From assembly GCA_023053685.1 (NCBI GenBank), contig JALIGW010000001.1, positions 72,518,240 through 72,582,239 on the forward strand: 64,000 nt of DNA. The letters are read 5' to 3'. Below, one piece after another: positions 1-11,767 of this stretch. The notes beneath the pieces were generated by a model. That model did no database searches, was not told where the DNA came from, and was given only the letters and a program-made list of their open reading frames with translations. Each line of letters opens with the position of its first letter. Position 1 is the stretch's first letter. The translations under genes and the position numbers were made by a program. Source of the stretch: Diadophis punctatus similis (taxonomy: Eukaryota > Chordata > Lepidosauria > Squamata > Dipsadidae).

Positions 1-900
1 AAAATTATGTAATGACAGAATGGGGAAAAACAGTGCTTCTTTTGCCAAGAAGAATAAACTTATTTAGCTATAGATGGCAAGAAGAATGAGGTGACTTTTA
101 AAACATCACCCAATACTGGATTTAAAAAGCAAGTAATTACTCACCTTGAACAACACATATTTATTGAGCTGACATGTACATTGGAAGCCAAAATGACACA
201 GGACACAGTGAAATGTATGGCAATTATAAATACAACCTTTTAGGTAATTTTTGTTATGTTTGTGTTTGTAGAATATTAATAAACTTATTTATTTATTGTA
301 AATTGTAGTGACAATCTCCAAGTGTTATTTCTATCTCTCTCTTGGGTTCCACATGAACTAAATTTTACTGTGGGAAAATGTAGCCCATTATATATTGTAA
401 ATACCAATGCAATAACAATATATATTTAGATAATGAGAACACATATCTGTATGTCTGTTTGTGTTAGATAAGAATTACTCTCATCAGAGGCGAAATAGAT
501 CTTTTCCCTGGAACTCTGACATTATAAAAAGAAACCGCAGTTTAAAATACTAAAGTAGAAAATATTTATTTCAGTACAAAAAATAAATCACATCTTGGCT
601 ATAAAAACAGGTCTTGCTCCTTACAGAAGCTGAAGAAGAAGGAAGGAACAAAGAAAGGAATGTACACATGCGTACTAGGAACATATTAATCACGTGCTCA
701 GGAATAAACCATTATATTTGATAGGGATGCAGCTTCCTGCATATACATGTAACAGGCAATATAAAATCACTGTCTGACAGTTTGTCAGTCTATCTGTCAT
801 TTATTCTTCTATCCAATACAACATCCTTTTTTAAAATGGAACATTATTGATGCCAGGAGTGGATCAGGCCAGGAAACAGACTCCTCAAGAATAATTGAAT
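1..900. other. AT-rich sequence, nothing recognised
   Basis: No reading frame, RNA gene or repeat family is recognisable. A short ATTT-type run sits near 280-298. It looks like old unique intergenic DNA. Confidence 0.5.
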
Positions 901-901
901 T

Positions 902-1010
902 TTGATTGATTATGTGCTATTAAGTAATTTTCAACTCCACATAGATAGATTTTCTTCATGATGATCAACCCCTAGTCTGTTCTTTCAAGTATAACTGGAA
1001 CTTTATCTCA
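902..1010 (-). mobile_element. Degraded BovB-like (RTE) 3' end
   Basis: Read on the plus strand, GATTATGTGCTATTAAGT is followed about 20 bases later by CACATAGATAGATTTTC and a GATGATC motif. This is the order seen in the reverse complement of squamate BovB 3' ends (recognised from general knowledge, not a search). No open frame survives. Confidence 0.4.
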
Positions 1011-1462
1011 TTGACATAGGTTATCTTAATAAAATCTTGAAAATCTTGAAAGTGTTGTATCCAAGAAAGTTAAGGTGGAGTCAGTTTAAGTTTCATACCC
1101 ATTTTTATTTCTTCTCCTGAACTTAAATAAGGCTATCGCCTTAGTTCCTTAGTTCCTGAAGAGGCATCCATGGGGAAAGATAAAGACTAGTATGACTTAC
1201 ATGTTTTCCCATAACATGCAGATTGAGCTTCTATTTTTAGGAGAAACTTCTGAACTTGGATGCATGCACTGTACATGTTAGGCTGAAGTGGCACCAGGAC
1301 ATGAGAATACAGAGAAATTCCTTATACCAAATTACTGGCTCATCCAGCCAGGGATCTGGCAATGATTTCCACTGTTTCAGGCAGCAGTTTTCTAATGCTA
1401 CCTGGACTTGCCAGAAACTAAATCGGAGTCCTTCTTCCAATGCTGTATTACTGAGTTATGGA

Positions 1463-1944
1463 CAGAGGTGGGCTGCTGCTGGTTTGCACCGGTTCAGGCG
1501 AACTGGTAGTTAAGATTCTGCGCAGTTTGGTGAACCGGCAAATCCCACAACTGACTGGCCCCGCCCCCTGCTCATTTTTCAGGCTGTTTTCTGGGCTGTT
1601 TTCTGGCCCGTTTTTTGGCCATTTTTTGGCCACAAATGGCCTGAAAATTGCCCAACAAAACGGCCTGAAATGGCCCAAAAATGGCCTGGAAAATGATTTG
1701 AAAACGCCCCAAAAATGCCCTAAAAACAGCCCAAAAAAAAAACAGGCCAAAAATGGGCAGGGGCGGGGCCAGCCAGTGGTGGGATTAGCCCCAACAGTCT
1801 TAATCCTACCTCTGCCTTTGAGGCGAGTGGCTGGGAGGCAGGGCTGGGTGTGATGAATGACATCACCCACCCAGTCGCATGACCAACTGGCCACGCCTAC
1901 CCCGCCAGAGAATCGGTTGTTAAGTTATTCAAGTCCCACCACTG
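1463..1944 (-). mobile_element. hAT-type nonautonomous element, 482 bp
   Basis: The ends are CAGAGGTGGG and CCCACCACTG (near-perfect inverted termini). Identical 8-bp target duplications, GTTATGGA, flank it at 1455-1462 and 1945-1952; 8-bp duplications are the hAT signature. The interior is rich in short GGCC/TTTT and AAAATGGCC motifs, and the right half has the GGGCGTGG/TCATGTGAC-type module also seen in the copies at 42576 and 50349. There is no transposase, so it needs an enzyme supplied in trans. Orientation is set relative to those copies. Confidence 0.88.
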
Positions 1945-1987
1945 GTTATGGATAAAGGAGATAAACAAAGTATATAGATGATGTGCT

Positions 1988-2340
1988 CAGGGGTGGGTTC
2001 CAACTTACCTTGCTGTCGGTTCGCTCCCTCCCGCGCCGCGTGGGCACGCCTCATGGGCATGCGTACTTTGCACGTGCGTGCATGTGCAGTAATGAAAAAT
2101 CCAAAAATAAAAACAAACAAAGCCAAAAAAAAGATGGTGACCGCATGCTCAGTCCCGGAACTCGGCTTCTGCACATGCTCAGAAGGAAAATAAAAATATT
2201 TTTTTAAAAAAATTAAAAAAAGATGGTGGCACCCATGGATCAGCACCGACTGATCTGGTTTGGTGATGTCATCATGACATCACCAGCAGGACACTACTGG
2301 TTCGGGCAAACCGGTCCAAACTGGGAGGAACCCACCCCTG
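1988..2340 (+). mobile_element. hAT-type MITE, 353 bp (group A)
   Basis: Perfect 14-bp terminal inverted repeats (CAGGGGTGGGTTCC and its complement) are bounded by a perfect 8-bp target duplication, GATGTGCT (1980-1987 and 2341-2348). Two more copies of the same length and order lie at 22698 and 29277. The interior has a GC-rich 5' third, an A/T-rich middle and an AAGATGGTGGC-type motif followed by GATGTCATCATGACATC. It is noncoding and was mobilised in trans. Confidence 0.96.
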
Positions 2341-2348
2341 GATGTGCT

Positions 2349-3210
2349 TGAAACATTCTGAAGAAAGCTAAAAAATAATGTAAATTAGATTGGTACCATT
2401 TCTTGAGAAAGGAAAAGTTTTAAAAATAAAATATATCCAATACATCATTCCCATCCATCAAATTGTTTCTTTCACGGTACAAAACAGAGGAGGAATCTCT
2501 CTCTTACTTTCCATTTCTATTTTGCCACTCTTATTAAAGCAGTTGAAGCTGAATCAAAAATCATCCCCTTTCAGACAGTCGGAACCTGGATACAGGTTTG
2601 CTTTCAGTGGTCTGAGAAACTTTCACACTTTTAATTATGTATAATTAATATAAATTGTCTGCCATTTGTGTTTTTCTCTCTGCCTGCTTTTGCTTGCCTT
2701 TTGTCTCATTTTGTGAGTTAAACGGTTTTGAAGTTTATTGATGTTTAACAAATAAACACCAACCTCTTGTGTGTGTGTGTGTGTTTGTTTATTTATTTAG
2801 TTTTCGAATTGAGTGCCATGAATGCTTGCTCTGATCTGAATGAAGGGATTGCCTGGATGTAAGTTAGGCGCAAACTAAGCTGGAAATTTCCCTGAGTAAT
2901 TTTCTTACAGTTCACACAGAAGCTGGGCAATATGCACAGATTAGAGTTTAAGATTATAGACAAAAATGTGCCTTTGGCTATGCCTCTTCCATTTTTCGGA
3001 AGAGATGTACAATATCTCTCTGACTTGTAAATTATTCTGCATAAGTTGGGAAATCAAGATAAAAAAGGCCACCCAGGATTTCTATCTTCAACCCTTTTAT
3101 AGATGCTTTATAAATGACCTAAAGGCTGGAATAGAATAGAATGCTCTTCAAACTTTCACACTGCCAAAAGTGAGAAGCAATTGATACTTTAGAAGACAAA
3201 TTCATAATTG
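2349..3210. other. Unique AT-rich sequence with a short (GT)8
   Basis: Only a (GT)8 tract at 2769-2784, followed by TTTG/TTTA repeats, stands out. Open frames here are short and have no recognisable protein character. Confidence 0.5.
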
Positions 3211-3214
3211 AAAA

Positions 3215-4140
3215 TTATCTGGCAACAAGTCCAACAGGATAATGTTCAAATGCAGCAAGCATGAAGTCTTACACCTAGGTAGGAAAAGAACCATATACTG
3301 CACAGGTATAGGATGAGCTTGGCATAAATATGACAAGTATCCAGAAGTACTGCTGGACATCTATAACCAGGCCAATCCAGTCTTGGTTTTCAATAAGAGA
3401 AATACAGTATTTAAATTGGTTGGAACACAAAGAAGCAGGAGTGTCAGAAATTAAATGTTTATCTATATTTAGTATTTTATTTTATTTTTTTGCTTTTCCC
3501 CGTTTGTTTTACTATTTGCAGATAATAGCACAATGGGGTCAGACACTGGCTTGGAGATTTCCTATTTCTATCACTATCATTATCTCTATATCTATCACTC
3601 TCTTCTTTAATATATCACAAAAGCAATGCAATGTACTTTGCCTGGTATGGTTGTCTCTTATTAATATCCTATTAGCCATGAATTGTATAATTCAAAATTT
3701 TGCTTTGTCCACTTCCATTATATTCTGTGTTTGTTAGACATTACTTGGAATCCAGTATCCACTTCTGGACACTGCATTTTAAAAGTTATATTGAGTAGCT
3801 GGAACTGCTTCAGGGGAAGGTTCCAAAACTGACGACAGGTCTAAAAACTAGGCCCTATCAGAAGAGGTTGAAAAAACTGGGTGTGTTTGGGTTTTAGAAG
3901 AGAACATTGGGGAAGATGTGATATATAAATATTCAAACAACTCTCACATGAAATATGGAAACTGAAAATAGGAAAACCCCTAAAACTAAAAAAAAAAATA
4001 CATCTAAAACTAGATTTGGGTAAATTATTGGGAAGAGTTTCCTAATGGCAGGTGCTGTTAAGTAATGGGACAAGCTGAGAAGAATAGTGAATATCTTCTT
4101 GCTGGAGATTTCTAAATGGGAGCCAAGAGGCCACACATCC
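3215..4140 (+). mobile_element. Old degenerate CR1 LINE fragment
   Basis: Two stretches recall chicken-type CR1 reverse transcriptase. Near 3240-3300 a frame reads like the metal-binding/'HLGRK' region after the RT core. Near 3850-3930 the order GAAGAGGTTGAAAAAACTGGG then GTTTTAGAAGAGAACATTGG resembles the CR1 'L..LGLFSLEKRR' segment. Many stops and indels break the frame, so it is a dead, ancient copy. The middle (3480-3700) may hold other DNA. Confidence 0.42.
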
Positions 4141-4154
4141 AGGACAGTGTAGTA

Positions 4155-4420
4155 CAGGGGTCATCAACCCATGGGCCATCGGCCACTACCAGGCCTTGAG
4201 ACTTTCAGAACTGACCTGCAGAAGTGGCGGTGAGCACGCATGCACAACCCCACTTGCACGAGCAGCGGGCGACCGCTTGTGTGCATGCCTTTTGTGCTAG
4301 CAGCAGGCACCCATGCCCGCCACTCATGCAAATGGATCTGTGTACACATGCATGCTTGCCCACCACGCACCCGGGACTGTCCCCTCTCTTTCCTCCCGCC
4401 AGCCCAAAAACATTGGGGAA
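4155..4420 (+). mobile_element. hAT-type element, right terminus lost (group G)
   Basis: It begins CAGGGGTCATCAACCC after GTGTAGTA and follows the same order as the complete copy at 43894-44192, including CACGCATGC-rich middle sequence and ACATTGGGGAA near the right end. The last bases of the right terminus are replaced by a LINE 3' end starting at about 4421, so no second target duplication is found. Confidence 0.7.
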
Positions 4421-5218
4421 TTCTCATCATTGGCATCCTTCAGTCTCGAAAGACTATGGTATCGTGCTCTGGAAAGAGTTCCTAAAACAGCATCTAGTGT
4501 GGTTAAAAAGGCCAATCCGAGAGTGGCAATCCCTTCTACACTGAGGGCAGATACATTCTGTCCCCTGCCCGGCCCCCGGATTTCGCTGGTTCGCTCTTTA
4601 CCTCAGCCTGCCGAACAAGTGTCTCTTTGAAATGGAGAAGGCCATGCTGCGTCTTTAGCCTCCAAGCTGAACTATCAGAGGTCAAGGTTTCCCAGCTGTT
4701 AATGTCCATTCCCAAGGCCTTTCGATCCCTCTTACAGATATCCTTATATCACAGCTGTGGTCTCCCTCAGGGGCGCTTTCCCTGCACTAATTCTCAGGAG
4801 ATCTTTCAGAATCGGACCATCAGCCATTCTCACGACATGCCCAAGCCAGCGTAGATTTCACTGTTTCAATAGTGTATACATGCTAGAAATTCCAGCACGT
4901 TCCAAGACTACACTATTTGGAACTTTGTCATGCCAGGTGATGCCAAGGATGCTTCGGAGATAGCGCATATGAAAGGTATTCAACTTTCTCTCCTGCCATG
5001 CGTAAAAGGTCCAAGACTCGCTGCAATACAAGAGTGTGCTCAGGACACAGGCTCTATAGACCTGGATCTTTGTATGTTCCATCAGCTTCTTGTTAAGCCA
5101 TACTCTCTTTGTGAGTCTAGAAAATGTGGTGGCCGCTTTACCAATACGTTTATTCAGCTCAGTATCTAGAGCTGAATGGGGAACTCTGATGTAGTAGATT
5201 CCTACCCTGCTCATGGGG
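4421..5218 (-). mobile_element. Non-LTR retrotransposon 3' part (RT C-terminal region), clade unresolved
   Basis: On the minus strand, 4858-5214 stays open for about 118 codons and encodes a typical post-RT segment: LNKRIGKAATTFSRL, then 'YRACVLSTLLYCSESW', 'RYLRSILGITWHDKVPN' and 'LERAGISSMYTLLKQ'. This is the thumb/C-terminal region of a LINE polymerase whose usual continuation is 'RLRWLGHV'. That continuation and the 3' UTR (4421-4857) are present but frame-broken. The copy is truncated at its 5' end near 5218 and has no RT catalytic core. I cannot place it confidently among RTE, I or related clades. Confidence 0.7.
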
Positions 5219-5239
5219 TCGGAGAAGATGGCCTATAAT

Positions 5240-5904
5240 TCCTTGATTCTGTAAGGCAGAATCATGGAATTATATCGTTGAGAAATTGTGTATATTCAAT
5301 TTTCACTCAATGTGGTTAGAAGACAAAGTAATTTGGTAAAAGGAAAGCTATTTAAAATTGACTTCTCTTAACAAGACCGCAGGTTTAGTTGAGTGATCCT
5401 TTGTAAAGCTGTTTGAGATTTAAAGCTGCCTAAATTGGCTCCCATGACTTAATTCTGCAGGTATCAAGTGACTTTAAAAGGGATTGCCTTAGGTAGCATC
5501 CAGGCAATTTATGTGATAAAAATCAGTAAAACTTTAATGAAAGTTGGTTGCAAGTGCAGTGATTCTATGTTATTCTAAAGCCAATTTGAATACATTTAAT
5601 ACCATTTTCACAGCTTCTTGTGAAAGTGCTATGTTTATGGAGAAAAGAATTTAATCTTTGTAATCCAAAAAACCCTTTCAACTTTTCTCCATTCTATTAA
5701 AAACAAACAGTTCAGTTTTTTATTTACATTTTTGAAAGAAAAATTGATGTGCTCTGATCTGCCTAAGAGAGTATATGCAAAAGCTGAATTTTATAATTGG
5801 GGAGAAAGGACCACCATACAAAACACCCATTTTAACTTTATTCCTATAGTTTTTAATTTGAACCTAATACCTGTAGCAGTAACAGTGCATTGAACTCCAA
5901 TGCT
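5240..5904. other. Unique AT-rich sequence
   Basis: No repeat or gene recognised. Confidence 0.5.
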
Positions 5905-6412
5905 TATAGTATTCAGTGTGCTCAGTCATTCACACACAGGTCATCTCCTGCTTGGATTACTCCAACATGATTTACATGGGACTCCCTTAAAAAGTATTTG
6001 GAAGCTGGAATTGGTCCAGAATGCAGCTGCACAAACAGTTTTGGAAGCACATGTAACACCACTCTTACACAAATTTCACTTGCTGCGGATCTGCTTCCAG
6101 ATACTATTCGAGGTACTGGTTATCACCTTTAAAGCCCTTTATGGCATGGGTCCAGGTTATCTGTGGAACTGTCTTTCCCCAATGGGATTGGGCTGCCCCA
6201 CTTCTGCTGCTAGATGGGACTACTGTGGATCCCATCAGCCAAGGAATTTCGGCTGGTGGGATCCAGGAGAAGAGCCTTTTCTGCCACAGTCCCCACCCTT
6301 TGGAAGTGAGGAGATGAGATCTACCCCTCATTTTTAACCTTCAGGAAAAGCCTCAAATCTTGGCCATGCACTATAATAGTTTCCCTTTATTTTCATTTAT
6401 CAGCAAAAAATC

Positions 6413-6472
<60 letters not shown>

Positions 6473-6670
6473 GGTGCTGAAAAGAAAAAAGTTGCAAGCA
6501 AGTTTACTTACTATGTTGCTAATTTGTCGAGGATCTCAGCTGCTATATATTTAGGATATTTCTATTGTTTCTATTCTTTAAAACTGTTTTTCGTATTTTG
6601 ATTGTAATATCTTTTTTGAACTGTATGCCTCCCAGAGTCATTGACTGAGATGGGGGACTATAGAAATTGA
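5905..6670 (+). mobile_element. Degraded L2 LINE, RT C-terminus and 3' UTR
   Basis: Around 5940-6170 the plus strand encodes a worn version of the L2 C-terminal signature: CLDYSNMIYMGLPLK, 'LELVQNAAAQTVL', then 'VLVITFKALYGMGPGYLW'. The intact version is in the 44458-47403 reading frame. After about 6330 only 3' UTR-like sequence remains, ending near a CCTCCCAGAGTC / GACTGAGATGGGG stem. A (CA)n tract has expanded inside it. Confidence 0.72.
6415..6469. repeat. (CA)n microsatellite
   Basis: About 27 uninterrupted CA units inside the L2 3' UTR remnant; likely polymorphic. Confidence 0.98.
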
Positions 6671-6689
6671 ATATATAAAGAAACTCATT

Positions 6690-7490
6690 CTGATTATCCT
6701 AGTCCAGTTTTGCACAATGTATATGAAATGCCTAATTTCAGTTTAGGGGCATTTATAGCTGGAGTCAAAAAAGTCAGGATGGTGGCTGTGACCAAGAGAG
6801 CCCCATTTTCTTGACTTTTTTGATTCTCCCACTATCAGCTGTATGCACAATAACAGACGAATTAAATTCCAGTTTAGGGAAATAAAAACTATTACAACAA
6901 TTAGGCCATGATGGATCTTAGATTTGGGTTATTTATTATTTTCAGGGAAGAGACCGAAAACTAAATCCATTCCTCTAGATTTTCCAATAATGTTTCTAAA
7001 AACATTTTCATTGTTGCTTATTTGAGCATTTTAATAAAACTTGTAGAGAAAAGAAAGGGAGGGATGTCTCATTACTTTGAAATATGTTAAAACACAGAGC
7101 GCTAAAGTGCTTTTAAAATGTGTAGATTGTTTACTTGTTTATTAACATACATACAATTAATTTAGTTTAATTATAGTCTTAGATATAATTCACTTTTATA
7201 CTTTTTCTTAGAAATTTTCCTCTCTTGATAAATGCTCATGAATGTTAAGTACAATTCTTACTGTTTTTTTCACAGGGAAGATATGGCACAAATCACTTTG
7301 AAACAAAATATTTGCAAATCTAAAAGTGGGATTTCAAGATTTCAATACTGTATTGTATTTACTTACTTCTTTAATTCATTTATAAGGCTACCCAGTGTCC
7401 AACCCTTACAATGTGACTGAGTAGAATATAGGAATATAGAATATAGGACTTTTGCTGTTGTTGTTTTAAAGATAATGTTATAACTTTTTG
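6690..7490. other. Unique AT-rich sequence
   Basis: No repeat or gene recognised. Confidence 0.5.
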
Positions 7491-7497
7491 CATCTGC

Positions 7498-7525
7498 ATC
7501 TGGAAGCAGATCCGCAGCAAGTGAA
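7498..7525 (-). repeat. 28-bp L2 segment in inverted orientation
   Basis: These 28 bases are the exact reverse complement of 6075-6102, which lies in the L2 RT C-terminal region ('HLLRICFQ'). A plus-strand L2 3' end follows at about 7535, so this may be the inverted 5' part of one insertion. Confidence 0.55.
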
Positions 7526-7534
7526 TCATCCCCA

Positions 7535-7754
7535 CCTTGCTGGCCTTCTGAAAAGCCATTAAGACATGGCTCTTCCTGCAGGTGGGGTGATTTTGAGACA
7601 ACCTTACATCTGAGGTCTCCCCCATGTATGCACGGTGTTGTATGTTTCTTTTAACTTTTTAAAATTGTTTTTAATGATTTTATTGTTTGGTGTTCTTGAA
7701 AATGCTGTACCCCGCCCTGAGTCCTTAGGGAGTAGGGCGGCATAGAAGAATTCC
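7535..7754 (+). mobile_element. L2 LINE 3' end
   Basis: It contains 'LAFRKAIKTWLFLQ'-like coding remnants, then a 3' UTR ending in the L2 stem-loop (CGCCCTGAGTCC, loop, AGTAGGGCGGCAT near 7715-7742), followed directly by an AAAT tail. There is no open frame. Confidence 0.82.
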
Positions 7755-7853
<99 letters not shown>

Positions 7854-7881
7854 ATGAATGAATAAATAAATAAATAAATAA

Positions 7882-7920
<39 letters not shown>
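7755..7920. repeat. (AAAT)n microsatellite from an L2 tail
   Basis: About 165 bp of AAAT units, interrupted by GAATGAAT near 7855, starting exactly where the L2 3' end stops. Confidence 0.98.
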
Positions 7921-8619
7921 GAAAGCAGCCCAATTCCCCTACCTCAGAAAAGTAAAATATAAGGAAGATTAAAATATCATGCAGGTGCAAACTGACTTCA
8001 GGATATATTTTGATAATCCCTATCTCCACAGATAACTTTGAATTGGCTCAAATTTGATATCATGATTTTAAATCTATACTGTTCTGTAAAAATGAAAAAA
8101 AAAGATTCTCCATCCACTTTCTGCATTATGCTAATTTGTAAATGATTGCTTAAATGCAGACATTGGCAAATAATTTATATGTTGAATGGTGTGCTAATCC
8201 ACACAGATGGACTTGATTGGGTGATTTTTAATATCTCAGATGAAAGTAGTCTGCACGTCACACTAAATTATGGGCAGTTTCAGAGAGAAGAATTGAGAGA
8301 ATTGAAAAATCTTTCTCGGAATTAATAGGGATTCTTTTCTTAAATTTGCACAGTGCTTTGGTAGGAGCAAAACAGGAAGAAACCCAATTTCTCTAGCTGT
8401 CATTCTCAGCTCCCTGAATACACAGGGGTTCAGAACTACCTTTCCAGAGCAATTTTTTTTAAAATATTGGAGGATTCAACACTCAGTGCCATATTTCCAA
8501 GTTTAAATTGTGAAAGAAAGCAGACAAATAATCATATACAAAATCTGGGACTCAGACTGATTTGAGATAGATGAACATCAGCCTTAATTGCTTTAAACTC
8601 TGGCTACAGATTACTGATA
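7921..8619. other. Unique AT-rich sequence
   Basis: No repeat or gene recognised. Confidence 0.5.
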
Positions 8620-8627
8620 GACTCTAG

Positions 8628-9375
8628 CAGGGGCGGGTTCCTAATTTTTTTACTACCACTCTGTGGGTGTGGCTTATTTTGTGGATGTGGTTTGCCAGCC
8701 ATGTGACCGGGTGGGCGTGGGCCTCGGGAGCTTGGCAGCGGCTGGAGAAGTAGGGGGGCATTGCCCACCCGCAATGCAGCCCCCCACAGCGGGAGCAGCA
8801 AGACCGCGGCAGCGGTTCTTCTAGGAGGCTCCATCTGGCCTGAATGCTTCTCCCCATTCGATGATCCTAGGCTCCTGCTGCCCGTTCCCCCTCCCCTCAG
8901 CAGCTCAAGAAGCCTTGAACGTGCGAAAATGCCTGGGATCATCACTGTGTGTTCATGGCTTCTCGGACTTCTGAAGGGAGGGGAACTGAGATAGGTCCTG
9001 CTGCCCATTCCCCCTCCCCTCAGCAGCTCGAGAAGCCTCGAACGTGTGAAAATGCCTAGGATCATCACTGCGCGTTCGTGGCTTCTCGGACTGCTGAAGG
9101 GAGGGGAATGGAGGTAGCTCCTGCCACCTGTTCTTTCAGTGTCTCACGTGCTCCCTCAGCCATCCTCCCCTGCTTGGACTCACTGTGTGGTAGGAAGGCA
9201 GCGCATGCACAGTGCCGGAAGCTCAGCTTCTGGGCAAGTGCAGAAGAAAATTTAAAAAAAAAATTAAAATGGCAGTGCCCAGGCACTGGCAACTGACCAC
9301 ACCAGTACTGTGATGTCACCAGCGGGCCGCTACTGGTGCTATAGAGTGGACCGCACCAGTAGGAACCCACCACTG
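8628..9375 (+). mobile_element. hAT-type nonautonomous element, 748 bp (group B)
   Basis: Termini CAGGGGCGGGTTCC and AGGAACCCACCACTG are flanked by perfect 8-bp duplications GACTCTAG (8620-8627, 9376-9383). It holds a KLF-like GGGTGTGG/GGGCGTGG block, a CpG-rich centre, and an internal tandem duplication of about 115 bp: the segment with CTCCCCTCAGCAGCTC near 8880-8990 recurs at about 9000-9110. The copy at 54456-55060 is the same family in the opposite orientation and lacks one of the tandem units. No transposase frame. Confidence 0.95.
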
Positions 9376-9606
9376 GACTCTAGTAAGAGATGTATGTTCT
9401 ACTGCTATGCCACAGTCTGTCTTACAATGTCTGAAAGGTTTTTTCTTCTAGGAAAAAGAATTATTTCTCTACTTTGTTTTCCAGATGTTTGTTTTATGTG
9501 CATTTTATGACATTTCAGAGTTTTTTTTTTTGTTAGAGATTGTAAATATTGTTATAAGCTCCTGCTAGGAATTGCTTGGAAGAAGATAGGAATTGGAATC
9601 TGGATT

Positions 9607-9662
9607 CTTTATTTATTTACTTTATTTAATTTATATGCCACCCATCTCATTGATAAGGTGAC
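9607..9662 (-). repeat. LINE (L2-like) 3' tail fragment
   Basis: TTTATTTATTTAC followed by TATATGCCACCCATCTCATTG is the reverse-complement pattern of L2-type tails (box of GCC/CCCA next to an AAAT tail). Confidence 0.4.
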
Positions 9663-10628
9663 TCCAACATTATTTACTGTTGGAGTGAAATCATATCACT
9701 TTATTCTCATTGTTCCCAAGTGGCTACTTATAGACTTAATTTTTACCCAATTCTTACAGCAGAAGCTTCTATGTTTGACTTCTAGAAAAGTTGTGACATC
9801 CCAAATAATTGCTTGCAGCATCAGGCTTTTCCATATGCTTTATGCATTTAATTATTAAACTTTTCCAACAAGTTACCATCTTTGTCTCTCATTTATAATT
9901 CGAAATCCAAGCAAGTAGTTTTGCCAATGAAAGCTAAGCTAGCAAACTTGCAGCCTGTTACACATATTTTCAACTATGACTTACCACACTTCACTTAAGA
10001 ATTCAATATTCCATGTTGCATCTGATAAAATACAAGAGACCCTACACTGACTCCTGTATAGATAAAGCCAATTTATCCCCAACCCCATTTGGTAGCATTG
10101 ACTGGGGCAAGATCAAGAAGTCATTTCACCTCAATTGTTAAATGTCTACATGTAATTAAAGTTCTTAAAGCTAAGAACTTTCTTCAACACTTGACAATTT
10201 ATTATATTTTTGTTTTGGTTTGTCTTACAGACAACTTTAGTGTCAAATCAACAAATGGACATCAGTGCTTTTGTGTAATTAGATCTGTATCTTCTGCCAA
10301 TATGATTGAAAAAAATATATCCTGTCTGCCAGCTTGTTGGCACAATGTGGCATTCTGAATGGGAAGTTATATAACCTTATTTATTTTGGCACTCTTCAAG
10401 GATGCGGTCATTTTTAGAAAGAACTTTCTATTGTACTATTGGGAATTGGGAACTTGCCAGGATGTCAATTCCCCAGTGCAAGGTGAAGTTAATATAATAA
10501 AAGATAGGGCATTAGTGAATGTGTTAATTGTGCAGAAATAGGGCGTTATAAGTTTTAATGTTTAAACTATAGTTTAAACTGTAATTAAGGTATGACATGA
10601 ATAATTCATGTTTACTGTGTTATTTTTA
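9663..10628. other. Unique AT-rich sequence
   Basis: No repeat or gene recognised; open frames in this stretch are short and low in information. Confidence 0.5.
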
Positions 10629-10850
10629 GAGCCAGCTTGGTATTGTGGTGAAGGCATCGGGCTAGAAATCATGAGACAGTGAGTTCTAGTCTCACACATT
10701 AAGCCAAAGTCAGCTGGGTGACCTTGGGCCAGTCACTCTCTCACAGCCCTAGAAAGAAAACAAGGGCAAACCACTTCTGAAAACTTTGCCAATAAAGTTC
10801 TAATTCAAGAATTGCAATGAGTCAACAATAACTTGAAAGCACACAAAAAA
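10629..10850 (+). mobile_element. tRNA-derived SINE with BovB-like tail (Sauria-type)
   Basis: The 5' part is tRNA-like: GGTATTGTGGTGAAGG in the A-box position and GTGAGTTCTAGTCTC in the B-box position. A conserved body follows (GGTGACCTTGGGCCAGTCA). The 3' part, AATGAGTCAACAATAACTTG then AAAGCACAC, resembles BovB 3' ends (usually GAGTCGGAATCGACT...GGCAC). That matches the described Sauria SINE architecture; BovB would supply the RT. Confidence 0.75.
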
Positions 10851-10859
10851 CTTTTCATT

Positions 10860-11765
10860 TACTTACATGGCTCCCACCCTGGTGACATTCCAAAGAACCA
10901 TAATGATCTGGCCATCATCCCAACCTTTGGACTAGGGTGACTAGTGCCCCATTTCCTGAGTGCCAGTTGTTGATAGGAGATACTGGAGTTTGTTAGGTTC
11001 ACCATTTTTATTCTTCTTTTTCTTTTTCTGAGTGTAATTTTATTGTTTGACAATAATTTGATGTATTGTGAGCTGACTAGATTTAATCTGGAGTTTTGTT
11101 GAATAAAATAAATGTATAAAAACAAATAAACCATGAGAAATTGCTACTAAAGGAGATTTTGCATAAGTCCCAGAACAAATGACAGATTTTTAGCAAGAAG
11201 GGACAATGGAAATCTGTTTATATTACGTTTGAGACCAATCCAACCCAGTACTGCTGAATCTAACTGAACCTGAATCTAACTGAACCTGTAAGTTAAGCAG
11301 CATGTGAACTATGGCCCTTAGACAAACTGGTCTTATTAGAAACACAAAGGAGGAAAAGAACAAGAACACAATTTATATTTTTGAGTGATTTTGCCAAGGG
11401 AAAGATGATTAGAGGAAGAGATCATGTTTGGTTGAAGGAAAATACAAAATAGAAAGCCAGCAATGTAAATGAATATATATCAATATCAGCCATGTCAACA
11501 ATTAGCTGCCTGACTAAAGAATAGAGTCACCATGAAGTATCATTGAGTTTATGGCAACTGACAAAAACATCAGCCAATAATTTGCTGTTCCCAAATATGG
11601 TCGCTAAATGAGGACATCTTGAACTTCAATTCACTTGATAACAACAATTTTTGCAAATGAAAGTATGTGTAGAAGACATGTAAACTAGGATTGATGGAGT
11701 GACCAAGATGAACCTTCTTTTCCTAGACTTGTCATTGAGGCAGTGCAATGTGTCTCCATGCATTA
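10860..11765. other. Unique AT-rich sequence with a tandem 16-mer
   Basis: Nothing recognised apart from two tandem copies of TGAATCTAACTGAACC near 11253-11284. Confidence 0.5.
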
Positions 11766-11767
11766 AG

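Noticed and set aside
7754..8029. Minus-strand frame of repeated LFIY residues
   Set aside because: Translation of (AAAT)n. The same holds for frames at 37551-38069, 42219-42557 and the poly-Asn or poly-Ile frames near 35130-35933.
8604..9068. 154-codon minus-strand frame within a hAT element
   Set aside because: Contains the same peptide twice because of the internal DNA tandem; no transposase (RNase H, hATC) motif. The parallel frames in 54745-55047 are the same repeat.
11253..11284. Tandem 16-mer TGAATCTAACTGAACC x2
   Set aside because: Minor local slippage; no wider structure.
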